Shown one piece after another: positions 23,517 through 35,046 of a stretch of 64,000 nucleotides of DNA (position 1 is its first letter; every line of letters starts with the position of its first letter). Position numbers and translations under genes: made by a program. The stretch is from Delphinapterus leucas (Eukaryota > Chordata > Mammalia > Artiodactyla > Monodontidae). The stretch is taken from the NCBI RefSeq assembly GCF_002288925.2, contig NW_022098031.1, positions 3,046,864-3,110,863 on the forward strand. Direction: 5' to 3'. The notes under the pieces are model-generated. The model did no database searches. It was not told where the DNA came from and was given only the letters and a program-made list of their open reading frames with translations.

Positions 23517-26500
23517 TTAGATTCCATATTTATGTGTTGGCACACAGTACTTGTTTTTCTCTTTCTGACTTACTTCACTCTGCATGACAGACTCTAGGTC
23601 CATCCACCTCACTACAAATAACTCAGTTTCGTTCCTTTTTATGGCTGAGTAATATTCCATTGTATATATGTACCATGTCTTCTTTATCCATTCATCTGTT
23701 GATGGACACGTAGGCTGCTGCCATGTCTTGGCTATTGTAAATAGGGCTTCAATGAACATTGTGGTACATGACTCTTTTTGAATTGTTTTTCTCACGGTAT
23801 ATGCCCAGTAGTAGGATTGCTGGGTCATATGGTAGTTCTGTTTTTAGCTTTTTAAGGAACCTCCATACTGTTTTCCATAGTGGCATTATCAATCTACGTT
23901 CCCACCAACAGTGAAAGAGGGTTCCCTTTTCTCCAAACCCTCTCCAGCATTTATTGTTTGTAGATTTTTTGATGATGGCCATTCTGACCAGTGTGAGGTG
24001 ATACCACATTGTAGTTTTGATTTGCATTTCTCTAATGATTAGTGATGTTGAGCATCCTTTCATGTGTTTGCTGGCAATCTGTATATCTTCTTTGGAGAAA
24101 TGTCTATTTAGATCTTCTGCCCATTTTTGGATTGGGTTGTTTGTTTTTTTGATATTGAGCTGCATGAGCTGCTTGTATATTTTGGAGATTAATCCTTTGT
24201 CAGTTGCTTCATTTGCAAATATTTTCTCCCATTCTGAGGGTTGTCTTTTTGTCTTGTTTATGGTTACCTTGGCTGTGCAAAAGTTTTTAAGTTTCATTAG
24301 GTCCCATTTGCTTATTTTTGTTTTTATTTCCATTTCTCTAGGAGATGGGTCCAAAAGGATCTTGCTGTGATTTATGTCAGAGAGTGTTCTTGGGCCTCCT
24401 TGGTGGCGCAGTGGTTGAGAATCCGCCTGCCGATGCAGGGGATACGGGTTCATGCCCTGGTTCAGGAAGATCCCGCATGCCGCGGAGCATCTAGGCCCAT
24501 GAGCCATGGCCGCTGAGCCTGCGTGTCCGGAGCCTGTGCTCCGCAACGGGAGAGGCCACAACAGTGAGAGGCCCATGTACCACACAAAAAAAAAAAAAAG
24601 TGTTCTTCCTATGTTTTCCTCTAAGAGTTTTATAGTGTCTGGCCTTATATTTAGGTCATTAACCCATTTTGAGTTTATTATTGTGTATGGTGTTATGAAG
24701 TGCTCTAATTTCATTCTTTTACATGTATCTGTCCAGTTTTCCGAGCACCACTTATTGAAGAGGCTGTCTTTTCTCCACTGTATATTCTTGCCTCCTTTGT
24801 CAAAGATAAGATGATCATTTGTGCATGGATTTATATCTGGGCTTTCTCTCCTGTTCCATTGATCTTTATTTCTGTTTTTGTGCCAGTAACATATTGTCTT
24901 GATTACTGTAGCTTTGTAGTATAGTCTGAAGTTAGGGAAGCTGATTCCCCCAGCTCCGTTTATCTTTCTCAAGATCGCTTTGGCTGTTCAGGGTCTTTTC
25001 TGTTTCCATACAAATTGTGAAATTTTTTGTTCTAGTTCTGTGAAAAATGCCATTGGTAGTTTGATAGGGATTGCACTGAATATGTAGATTGCTTTGGGTA
25101 GTATAGTCATTTTCACAATGTTGATTCTTCCCATCCAAGAACATGGTATATCTCTCCATTTGTCTGTATCGTCTTTAATTTCTTTCATCAGTGTCTTATA
25201 ATTTTCTGCATACAGGTCTTTTGTCTCCTTAGGTAGGTTTATTCCGAGGTATTTTATTCTTTTTGTTGCAATGGTAAATGGGAGTGTTTCCTTAATTTCT
25301 CTTTCATATTTTTCATCATAACTGGATAGGAATGCATGAGATTTCTGTGCATTAATTTTGTATCCTTCTCCTTTACCAAGTTCATTGATTAGCTCTGGTA
25401 GTTTTCTGGTGGCATCTTTAGGATTCTCTATGTATAGTATCATGTCATCTGCAAACAGTGACAGTTTTACTTCTTCTTTTCCAACTTGTATTCCTTTTAT
25501 TTCTTTTTCTTCTCTGATTGCCATGGCTAGGACTTCCAAAACTATGTTGAATAATAGTGGTGAGAGTGGACATCGTTGTGTTGTTCCTGATCTTAGAGGA
25601 AATGCTTTCAGTTTTTCACCATTGAGAATGATGTTTGCTGTGGGTTTGTCGAATATGGCCTTTACTATGTTGAGGTAGGTTCCCTCTATGCCCACTTTCT
25701 GGAGAGTTTATATCATAAATGGGTGTTGAATTTTGGCGAAAGCTTTCTCTGCATCTACTGAGATTATCGTATGGTTTTTATCCATCAGTTTGTTAATATG
25801 ATGTATCACATTGATTGATTTGTGTATACTGAAGAATCCTTGAATTCCTGGGATAAACCCCACTTGATCATCATGTATGATCCTTTTAATGTGCTGTTGA
25901 ATTCTGTTTGCTAGTATTTTATTGTGAATTTTTGCATCTATGTTCATCAGTGATATTGGCCTGTAGTTTTCCTTTTAGGTGACATCTTTGGTTTTGGTAT
26001 CAGGGTGATGGTGGCCTCGTACAATGAGTTTGGGTGTGTTCCTCCCTCTGCTATATTTTGGAAGAGTTTGAGAAGGATAGGTGTTAGCTCTTCTCTAAAA
26101 GTTTGATAGAATACACCTGTGAAGCCATGTGGTCCAGGGCTTTTGTTTGTTGGAAGATTTTTATTCACAGTTTCAATTTCAGTGCTTGTGATTGGTCTCT
26201 TTATATTTCGTATTTCTTCCTGGTTCAGTCTCGGAAGGTTGTGCTTTTCTAAGAATTTGTCCATTTCTTCCAGGTTGTCCATTTTATTGGCATAGAGTTG
26301 TTTGTAGCAATCTCTCATGATCCTTTGTATTCCTACAGTGTCAGTTGTTACTTCTCCTTTTTCATTTCTAATTCTATTGATTTGAGTCTTCTCCCTTTCT
26401 TTTTTGATGTGTCTGGCTAATGGTTTATCAATTTTCTTTACCTTCTCAAAGAACCAGCTTTTAGTTTTATTGATCTTTGCTATTGTTTCCTTCATTTCTT

Positions 26501-27536
26501 ATCTGATCTTTATGATTTCTCTCCTTCTGCTAACTCTGGATTTTATTTTTTTTTGTTCTTCTTTCTCTAATTGCTTTAGGTGTAAGGTTAGGTTGTTTAT
26601 CTGAGATGCTTCGTGTTTCTTGAGGTAGGATTGTACTACTATAAACTTCCCTCTTAGAACTGCTTTTGCTGCATCCCATAGGTTTTGGGTCATCTTCTTT
26701 CATTGCCATTTGTTTCTAGGTATTTTCTGATTTCCTCTTTGACTTCTTCAGTGATCTCTTGGTTATTTAGTAGCATATTATTTAGCCTACATGTGTTTGT
26801 ATTTTTAGTTATTTTTTTTCCTGGAATTGATATCCAGTCTCATAGCGCTGGGGTCAGAAAAAGATACTTGATACGATTTCAATTTTCTTAAATTTAAGAA
26901 GGCTTGATTTGTGACCCAAGTTATGATCTATCCTGGAGAATGTTCCATAAGCACTTGAGAAGAAAGGGTATTCTGTTGTTTTTGGAATGGAGTGTCCTGT
27001 AAATATCAATTAAGTCTGTCTTGTTTAATATGTCATTTAAAGCCTGTGTTTCCTTATTTATTTTCATTTTGGATTATGTGTCCATTGGTGAAAGTGGGGT
27101 GTTAAAGTCCCCTACTATGACTGTGTTACTGTCGATTTCCCCTTTTATGGCTGTTAGCATTTGCCTTACGTATTGAGGTGCTCCTGTGTCGGGTGCATAA
27201 ATATTTACAATTGTTATATCTTCTTGGATTGATCCCTTGATCATTATGTAGTGTCCTTCTCTGTCTCTTGAAATAGTTTTTATTTTAAAGTCTATTTTGT
27301 CTGATATAAGAATTGCCACTCCAGCTTTCTTTTGATTTCCATTTGCAGGGAATATCTTTTTCCATCCCCTCACTTTCAGTCTGTATGTGTCCCTAGGTCT
27401 GAAGTGGGTCTCTTGTAGACAGCATATATACGGGTCTTGTTTTTTGTATCCATTCAGCCAGTCTATGGCTTTTGGTTGTAGCATTTAATCCATTTACATT
27501 TAAGGTAATTATCAATATGTATGTTCCTATTCCCAT
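23517..27536 (-). pseudogene. L1 ORF2 (endonuclease-reverse transcriptase), broken and SINE-interrupted
   Basis: ORF2 begins MGIGTYI at 27536. The apurinic-endonuclease part (27484-27074) has CCLQETHFRPRDTYRLK and VGDFNTPLSP. The reverse transcriptase lies at about 26100-25100: palm motif A as SVDAEKAF, motif B as [13 protein letters not shown] (arginine where glycine is usual) and motif C as [14 protein letters not shown] intact. The C-terminal cysteine motif reads [10 protein letters not shown]...HCWWERR, so two cysteines are lost. Frameshifts and stops occur near 27074, 26693, 26496, 25947, 25708 and 24988. Without the 216 bp added by the SINE and its duplication the span is about 1,268 codons, near the usual L1 length. 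It is not functional. Confidence 0.93.
24392..24598 (+). mobile_element. CHR SINE inserted in L1 ORF2
   Basis: A plus-strand short-form CHR with diverged head (GGGCCTCCTTGGTGGCGCAG) and an A tail, flanked by AGTGTTCTT at 24383-24391 and 24599-24607. It is younger than the L1 it sits in. SINE plus one duplication is 216 bp (72 codons) and its antisense strand has no stop in the ORF2 frame. Confidence 0.94.
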
Positions 27537-27594
27537 TTTCTTAATTGTTTTGGGTTTGTTTTTGTAGGTATTTTCCTTCTCTTGTGTTTCCTGC

Positions 27595-28473
27595 CTAGAG
27601 AAGTTCCTTTAGCACTTTTTGAAAGCTGGATTTGTGGTGCTGAATTCTCTTAACTTTTGCTTGCCTGTAAAGCTTTTAATTTCTCCATTGAATCTGAATG
27701 AGATCCTTGCTGGGTAGAGTAATCTTGGTTGTAGGTTTTTCCCTTTCATCACTTTAAATATATCCTGCCACTCCCTTCTTGCTTGCAGAGTTTCTGCTGA
27801 AGGATCAGCTGTGAACCTTATGGAGAGTCCCTTGTATGTTATTTGTTGCCTTTCCCTTGCTGTTTTAACATTTTTTCTTTGTATTTAATTTTTGATAGTT
27901 TGATTAATATGTGTCTTGGTGTGTTTCGCCTTGGATTTATCCTGTATGGAACTCTCTGTGCTTCCTGAACTTGACTATTTCCTTTCCCATGTTACGGAAA
28001 TTTTCAACTATAATCTCTTCAAATATTTTCCAGACCCTTTCTTTTTCTCTTCTTCTTCTGGGATCCCTAAAATTCAAATGTTGGTGTGTTTAACGTTGTC
28101 CCAGAGGTCTCTGAGACTGTCCTCAATTCTTTTTTCCTCATTCTGCTCTGTGGTAGTTACTTCCACTATTTTATCTTCCAGGTCACTTATCCATTCTTCT
28201 GTATCAGTTATTCTGCTATTCACTTCTTCTAGAGAATTTTAAATTTCACTTATTGTGTTGTTCATCATGGTTTGTTTGCTCTTTAGTTCTTCTAGGTCCT
28301 TGTTAAACATTTCTTGTATTTTCTCCATTCTGTTTTCAAGATTTTGGATCATCTTTACTATCATTACTGTGAATTCTTTTTCAGGTAGACTGCCTATTTC
28401 CTCTGATTTGTTTGGTCTGGTGGGTTTTTACCTTGCTCCCCCTCATCTGCTGCATATTTCTCTGTCTTCCCAT
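27595..28473 (-). pseudogene. L1 ORF1 remnant
   Basis: The likely start reads MGRQRNMQQ at 28473 and the end ...KELL-stop at 27595, a span of 879 bp that would hold 293 codons. ORF1 proteins of L1 are RNA-binding trimers with an N-terminal coiled coil. The middle of this span is lysine/glutamate-rich on the coding strand, as expected. Internal stops break the frame, since no long open frame remains on this strand. The 58-bp gap to the ORF2 start is typical of L1. Confidence 0.8.
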
Positions 28474-30418
28474 TTTTCTCAAATTACTGTGTTTGGGATC
28501 TCCTTTTCACAGGCTGCAGGTTCTTAGTTCCCGTTTTTTTTTGGTGTCTGCTCCCAGTGGGTAAGGTTGGTTCAATGGCTTGTGTCGGCTTCCTGGTGGA
28601 GGGGACTGGTGCCCTTGTTGTGGTGGGTGGGGCTGGATCTTGTCTTTCTGGTGGTCAGGGCCACGTCTGATGGAGTGTTTTGGGGTGTCCATGAACTTGG
28701 TATGATTTTAGGCAGCCTCTCTGCTAATGGGTGGGGTTGTGTTCCTGTCTTGCTAGTTGTTTAGCATGGGGAGTTCAGCACTGGAGCTTGCTGGCTGTTG
28801 GGTGGAGCTGGATCTTAGCGTTGAGACAGAGATCTCTGGGAGAGCTCTCGTCGACTGATATTACGTGGGGCCAGGAGGTCTCTGGTGGTCCAGTGTCCTG
28901 GACTCGGCTCTCCCACCTCAGAGGCTCAGGCCTGACATCAGGCTGGAGCACCCAGACCCTGTCAGCCACACAGCTCAGAAGAAAAGGGAGAAAAAAATAA
29001 AGAAAAAAAATAGAAAAATAAATAAAATAAAATAAAAAGTATTTAAATAAATAAATACATTCACAAATAAGAAGAGAGCAACCAAACCAATAAACAAATC
29101 CACCAATGATAACAAGCGCTAAAAACTATACTAAGGTAAATGTAAGAATCAAAAACAAGTCAGTCACAGACAGCAGACCCCAAGTCTACAGTTGCTCCCA
29201 AAGTCCACCACCTCAATTTTGGGATGATCCGTTGTCTATTCAGGTATTCCACAGATGCAGGGTACCTCAAGTTGCTTGTGGGGATTTAATCCGTTGCTCC
29301 TGAGGCTGCTGAGAGATTTCCCTTTCTCTTGTTTGTTCGCACAGCTCCTGGGGTTCAGCTTTGGATTTGGCCCGGCCTCTGCGTGTAGGTCACCTGAGGG
29401 CGTCTGTACCCACCCAGACAGGACGGGGTTAAAGCAGCGGCTGATTCGGGGGCTCTGGCTCACTCAGGCCGGGGGGAGGGAGGGGTACGGATGCGGGGCG
29501 AGCCTGCGGCGGCAGAGGCCGGCGTGACGTTGCAATAGCCTGAGGTGTGTCGTGTGTTCTCCCGGGGAAGTTGCCCCTGGATCATGGCACCCTGGCAGTG
29601 GCAGGCTGCACAGGCTCCCAGGAGTGTTTGGATAGTGACCTGTGCTTGCACACAGGCTTCTTGGTGGCTGCAGCAGCAGCCTTAGGGTCTCATGCCCGTC
29701 TCTGGGGTCCGCGCTGATAGCCGTGGCTCGCACCGGTCTCTGGAGCTCATTTAGGCAGTGCTCTGCCTTTTGTGGGCAGCCAGGGAAGGAATCCCCTCTC
29801 CTGGCGCACCCCGAAACAATGGTCTCTTGCCTCTTAGGAAGGTCCAGACTTTTTCCCAGACTCCCTCCTGGCTAGCTGTGGCGCACTAGCCCCCTTCAGG
29901 CTGTGTTCATGCAGCCAACCCCAGTCCTCTCCCTGGGGTCTGACCTCCGAAGCCCGAGCCTCAGCTCCCAGCCCCTGCCCACCCCGGTGGGTGAGCAGAC
30001 AAGCCTCGCAGGCTGGTGAGTGCCGGTCGGCCCTGATCCTCTGTGCGGAAATCTCTCCACTTTGCCCTCTGCACCCCTGTTGCTGCACTCTCCTCCGCAG
30101 CTCCGAAGCTTCCCTCCCGCCCACCCGCAGTCTCCACCAGTGAAGGGGCCTCCTGGTGTGTGGAAACTTTCCCTCCTTCACAGCTCCCTCCCAGAGGTGC
30201 CGGTCCTGTCCCTATTTTTTGTCGTTGTTTTTTCTTTTTAATTTTGCCCTACCCAGGTACATGGGGAGTTTCTTACCTTTTGGGAGATCTGAGGTCTTCT
30301 GCCAGCGTTCAGTAGGTGTTCTGTAGGAGCTGTTCCACATATAGATGTATTTTTGATGTATTTGTGGGGAAGAAAGTGATCTCCATGTCTTACTCCTCTG
30401 CCATCTTGAAGGTCTCCA
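28474..30418 (-). promoter_or_regulatory. L1 5' UTR / internal promoter region, GC- and CpG-rich
   Basis: This is about 1.9 kb upstream of ORF1. The part at 29380-30180 is the most GC-rich and CpG-containing stretch in the window outside the SINEs. A purine-rich and AAATAAATA-rich patch at 28980-29060 lies within it. L1 5' UTRs carry an internal RNA polymerase II promoter; whether this copy is active cannot be seen. Short open frames on both strands here are not genes. Confidence 0.75.
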
Positions 30419-30904
30419 ATTCATCATTTATTAAACTTACTTTATGCCTGGAATTGTACTCGGTGCTACAGATATAAATTTCAAGATATAGCCACTATTC
30501 TCGTATATTCTAAAGAGCATTGATTACTTTCCAGTATTTTCCACTATTCCCACAAAGAATGGGAGTCATTTTTCAGAAATTTGATTGTCTGACTTCATAA
30601 CTGTACATTTATCTTGACCCTTATGAACTTGCTCAGTATGAACATGGCTAATTGTTAAATCACAAATTGGATTTCAAATGAGGAAAACAAGAGTTTTCAT
30701 TATCTTCACTTATGAAAACTCTAGACAGTCATCATTGTATGTATGCTTTCAAATATTTTTTAAACCTGAGGTCAATATGTGTTCTCAAACGCAGAGTGTG
30801 TATTGCATATATGTGGACTTACTCATTTCAGTGTTGAATGAAGTAGTCCAAAAAAAGAGTAGTGTTTTTAATTAGCACAACTCTTTTCTTTTTTCCACTG
30901 TCTA

Positions 30905-31075
30905 CAAGAGACTCACTTTATTTATTTATTTTTTATTGGTGTATAGTTGTTTTACAATGTTGTGTTAGTTTCTACTGTACAGTGGAGTTCCCTGTGCTAC
31001 ACAGCAGGTTCTCATTAGTTATCTGTTTTATACATATTAGTGTATAGTGTATATATGTCAATCCCAATCTCCCAA
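30905..31075 (-). mobile_element. L1 3'-UTR fragment
   Basis: Reverse-strand L1 end: ATTGGTGTATAGTTGTTTTA, ACAATGTTGTGTTAGTTTCT, then CTGTGCTACACAGCAGGTTC and a TATATGTCAATCCCAATCTC end. It is a short isolated fragment without a clear duplication. Confidence 0.75.
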
Positions 31076-31339
31076 TTATTGAACTCATGAACTTTAAGTG
31101 GCACGTTTGATGCCACCCATCCTTTTAGTATTTTTACTACAAAACTAGGATAATCTGTTTTGGAAGATGTAATTGGAGGCTCTTTCACAATATTAACAAA
31201 ATTATGCCTTGCCTATTCATAGGTTTCTTTCATTTTTACTTACGGATATTTAATGGAAATTACATTCTGAGTGTGATTAGTATCAATTGAGATCAGTTTG
31301 TGATTAAATTTTAACCATGGCACCAACACTTAACAACAA

Positions 31340-31660
31340 GTAATCAATTCATTCAGCCACTATTGACTGTTTATTATGGGCAAACAGCTCTACTGGATGG
31401 TTAAGGGATGTAAAAATGACTATAAGGTCTTTGCCTTTGTGAGCTTCGTGAGCTGTAAAATAGCTGAAGAGACGAAAAAAGATTCATAAATCACCATAAC
31501 ACAAGGCGTAACAGTCCAAAAAAGAATTATAGAGAACACTATAAGGCAGTGAAGAGAATGGATTTATCAATTTTCACTATGGATCTGGTGAAAGCTTCAA
31601 AGAAGAAGTGTCATTTGGATGCACAGGAGAAGTCTGATTCTGAGAAGGTTAGACAAGCTT
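31340..31660 (-). mobile_element. L2-like LINE remnant
   Basis: Reverse-strand L2-like blocks: CAATTCATTCAGCCACTATT, AATGACTATAAGGTCTTTGC, and AAGAAGAAGTGTCATTTGGA. It is very diverged. Confidence 0.5.
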
Positions 31661-33444
31661 CAGAAGGGGGAGCAGCCATGCCCAGCAGAGCAGCTTAGAG
31701 CAACACACAATTGCTCAAGAGGATGCCTGAAAACAGACCATGCCAGACTTTCCTTTCTGCAATTATGTTTACAGAGCTGAATTTGGCCTGGAACTGAAAA
31801 GGCTCCGATGCCCCCTGGGATCCTAAAACCACTGCAATATAAAAAGTTAAATAATTGTAAAACAGGTAGTAGGCGTAATATTTCAAAGACTGAGTTCTCT
31901 CTACAGACACAATGCCTCCTGGTTAGGGCATGTTTGAGGTACTGCTGTTGTGAATCATACACAGAGAATGTGTAGAAGAATGTAAAGCAAACGTAACTTT
32001 CATTCTCTCCAATGGTAAGTTCTTTTGTGACCTGTGCTATTTTTAATTAATGATTCTTCCTATTTTTCATGATAAACATACACTGCTATTACATTTGATT
32101 TCAACCAAAAATAAATAGATACGATGGCTCAGTTTGAGCAAAATCCCATCCTATCATAAAATTCAAATAATTATATAGATTTTAGCCAAAGATTTTAATA
32201 TAACTTTTAAATATAAATGTTTGAAGAATTAAAGTAAAATGCAACAGTGTTTTTGCATTGGTTAAATATTCTTAAGATGTTTGCTTTCATTCACTCCATA
32301 ACGATTATTTATTCATTGAGACATGTCCAAGCCCTTAAAAATATATATAGTCTCACAGGAGAGATAATTCCAATGTAATGTGATGAATGTTATAATCAGA
32401 GAAACACAGACTCCTAAAGAAGCATGCAGAACAGTCTATTCATGATCAGAGGTAAAGGGACCAGGAAAGGAGAAAGTTATTAGTAACTAAGACTTCTCTA
32501 TCATGGTTACAAAGATACCTTCTTCTGAAGTTGCCATAATTATAGCATTTTTCCAATGATAAAAGTGTTGATCAGAGAATTAAACTGAGATGCTCAAGGA
32601 TACACAGAGAGAATATGTGAAAAACAGAGCCTGTATCATTAACTCCCACATTTTTTTTTTTCTGCTTCAAGGGAAGCCTGAGCTAGTCCCTGAAAGGTTA
32701 GGAAGGGTTAACCAAATAACAGGATGTGGGGTGAAGTGAACCCAAAGAAGGAGCAATATGTGAACTGGTCAGGGTTGAGAAACACCATTAGTTAAGGGAC
32801 TGGGGAATTCAGAATAGCCAGGAATATTAAGAGTTGAACCCCACTTAAATCTTTCTCCACAACATCTTTGTTTATCAATGCGAAAACAGGCCCCTCCAAA
32901 GGCTGGTGGCCTTCAGTAGGTTTCAAGAAACTATGCTGGAGGAGAGAACAGGCAGAAAGACTCCAGGAACAAGTATCTTGAGATCTGGAAAATCTAGCGG
33001 CAGAAGACGAGGACATAGAGATAAACAGGGGCTAGATGTGGAACATCTTCCACGTCTTGCTAAGGGCCTGGGTTTGATAGTAGAGCTCAGGGCGCTAATG
33101 GTGTGTCTGATGCGAAAGAAATGGTCCGCGTTGCACTGAAGATATCTATTTTATATGACCACACAGTATATACATAGGTTTATAGATAGAAATTAATAAA
33201 AGTTTCACAAGTCAATTTCTACCCATTCTATCTGCAATGCACTCTGATTTTTAAAAAGTCTATTTTAGTGTATTTAATTTTAATATGTCATTTGTAAAAT
33301 ATTAACTTCATAACACACTAGGTGAACAGGCTGCACTGTGAGGAACTGGACACTACATGTCAAGAAGAGAAGCATGGGAAATGGTTTGAAAGCCACTTTT
33401 TCCTTCACCACTTAACCCAGCACAGGAAGGAAGTTCATACACAG

Positions 33445-33670
33445 TTTTTGTTTGTTTGTTTGTTTTTGTTGTTGTTTTGCGGTACGCGGGCCTCTCACTG
33501 TTGTGGCCTCTCCCGTTGCGGAGCACATGCTCCGGACGCACAGGTTCAGTGGCCACGGCTCACGGGCCCAGCCGCTCCGCAGCACGTGGGATCCTCCCGG
33601 ACCGGGGCACGAACCTGTGTCCCCTGCATCGGCAGGCGGACTCTCAACCACTGCGCCACCAGGGAAGCCC
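33445..33670 (-). mobile_element. Short-form CHR SINE with 9-bp target-site duplication
   Basis: Minus-strand element with a (TTTG)n tail variant at 33445-33478 in place of a pure T-run, the CHR body, and the head complement CCACCAGGGAAGCC. CATACACAG flanks it at 33436-33444 and 33671-33679. Confidence 0.93.
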
Positions 33671-33789
33671 CATACACAGCTTTAAGCATGGGTGTTATTT
33701 ACTGCAAATGCAAAACCCTTTTTTCATCTTTACCATAGACTCTGGTAAATTTGATATTATTTTGGCCATTCAGTAGAGGCTTAGAAATG

Positions 33790-33900
33790 ACATACTTTGT
33801 ACAAGTTTACACAATTAATAAATAGCAGAGCCAGAATTCAAACTCAACCCTGTCAGTCTCCAATGAAATCACCATTCCTGCCACATTATGCTTTCTACCA
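33790..33900 (-). mobile_element. MIR fragment
   Basis: AATAAATAGCAGAGCCAGAA followed by TTCAAACTCAACCCTGTCAG matches the reverse-strand MIR core (GGCAGAGCC...TTCGAACC). Confidence 0.6.
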
Positions 33901-34159
33901 CTATAATTTAGACATTCTGACTGAGCCATTTCCAGCTTCTGACTCAAGCTCTCTACATGATTGACAGGCAGTTAGGATACAGGCCTGGCACAAGATAGGT
34001 GCTCCATAAATATGTGGTTGAATGTAAGGATGAAATTGTGTCGTGTGAAAGGAAGGACAGAAAGAGTATGCAAAATCTATTTGTTCCATCCATATTCTAA
34101 GTTCATAAGGTTTAAATGATTCCAAATTATTTCACAACTAACCAATGCATTTTTATCTC

Positions 34160-34418
34160 CCGGTAGATGAACATACAGAATGACTGATGTGGCCCCAAGC
34201 CAAGGAACGCTGGCAGCCACCAGAAGCTGGAATGGGCAAGGAATGGATTCCCCCTACAGCCTCTGGAGGAAGCACAGGACTGCTGAAGCCTTGATTTTGG
34301 CCCTGTGATACTGATTGCAGACTTCTGGCATCCAAACAGTGAGAGATTAAAGTTCTACTGTTTGAAGCCACCACATCTGTGATAATTTGTTATAGCAGTT
34401 ACAGGAAACTAGTGCAGC
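34160..34418 (+). mobile_element. MaLR (MLT1-type) LTR
   Basis: Motif order matches MLT1 LTRs: GCTGGCAGCCACCAGAAGCT, GCAAGGAATGGATTCCCCCT, CAGACTTCTGGCATCCAAAC, AGTGAGAGATTAAAG, GAAGCCACCACATCTGTGAT, AATTTGTTATAGCAG, AGGAAACTAGTGCAG. It is a solitary, old element; no internal coding region is seen. Confidence 0.8.
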
Positions 34419-34424
34419 AGAGCA

Positions 34425-34560
34425 GTAGATCCCAAAACTTTAGCAAGCCTAAGGGTCAGCTGGGATCTGTAAGCATGCAGAGTTCTAGGCCTTGCCCTCT
34501 GAGGTTGGATTTGTTAAGTCTGTGGGGAGGGGAGGTGAAAGGTACAGTTTAGGTATTTCA
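34425..34560 (+). mobile_element. MER5A-like DNA transposon remnant
   Basis: AGTAGATCCCAAAACTTTAG, GTCAGCTGGGATCTGTAAGC and GCCTTGCCCTCTGAGGTTGG follow the MER5A order (hAT-Charlie, non-autonomous). Confidence 0.65.
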
Positions 34561-34739
34561 TGTCATCGAATGCTATGTCCCATGTTTTCCTCTCCTATCT
34601 CGTTAGTTTGTGTTGTGGGATAGGGAGAGGTAGGAGATAGAAATTTTGTTTAGCTCTTCAGTTTGTTTTTGTGTTTAGTTGGTCTGGGGTTAGCTACAAG
34701 GAGTCAGTTCATTAATTAAGCACTATAGTATAATAGTTT

Positions 34740-34930
34740 AAAGTTTTGCAGTCTTATAAATCTGTGTTTGAATCATAGTTATGCAATTCACACACTGTTA
34801 GAAATAAAGTTTTTACTCTGCTGAAGCCTCAGCTTCCTTATCTGTGAAATGAGAATGAAAGCAGTTTCCACACAATATATTATGTGAGGATTACAGATGT
34901 TTATGAAGAGCTTAGCTCCATACTAGGCAT
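34740..34930 (+). mobile_element. MIR SINE
   Basis: Plus-strand MIR: AATCTGTGTTTGAATCATAG, GCCTCAGCTTCCTTATCTGT, GAAATGAGAATGAAAG, TGTGAGGATTACAGATG. Confidence 0.75.
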
Positions 34931-35025
34931 ATGTGTATCTATGTCTGTGTGTACATGTGTGTATGTATAAATTTTCATACTAGGAATGCTTTATATAAAC
35001 ACATATATAACAGAAGTGTGTATGT

Positions 35026-35046
35026 GACTAGATAGATAGATAGATA
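35026..35046. repeat. (GATA)n tract
   Basis: About five tandem GATA units. It follows a TG/TA-rich patch at 34928-34968. Confidence 0.85.

Larger units (their letters stand above)
23180..30418 (-). mobile_element. Near full-length L1 LINE (about 7.2 kb)
   Basis: The element runs, on the minus strand, from the 5' end GGAGACCTTCAAGATGGCAG near 30416, through a GC-rich 5' UTR, ORF1 (28473-27595) and ORF2 (27536-23517), to a 3' UTR and tail at 23180-23230. A 17-bp duplication with one mismatch flanks it: ATTCATCATTTTTTAAA (23163-23179) and ATTCATCATTTATTAAA (30419-30435). A CHR SINE interrupts ORF2. It is in the same orientation as NAV3. Both ORFs are broken, so it is not mobile alone. Confidence 0.95.

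Noticed and set aside
24017..24370. A 117-codon plus-strand open frame with hydrophobic stretches resembling a membrane protein
   Set aside because: It is antisense to L1 ORF2; the same frame appears antisense to the L1s at 13364-13699 and 48522-49005.
27911..28527. Plus-strand open frames of 60-108 codons
   Set aside because: They are the antisense of L1 ORF1.
29380..30180. CpG-rich stretch resembling a gene promoter island, with several open frames of 70-115 codons
   Set aside because: It lies inside the 5' UTR of a full-length L1 bounded by a target-site duplication, so it is transposon sequence, not a host gene promoter.
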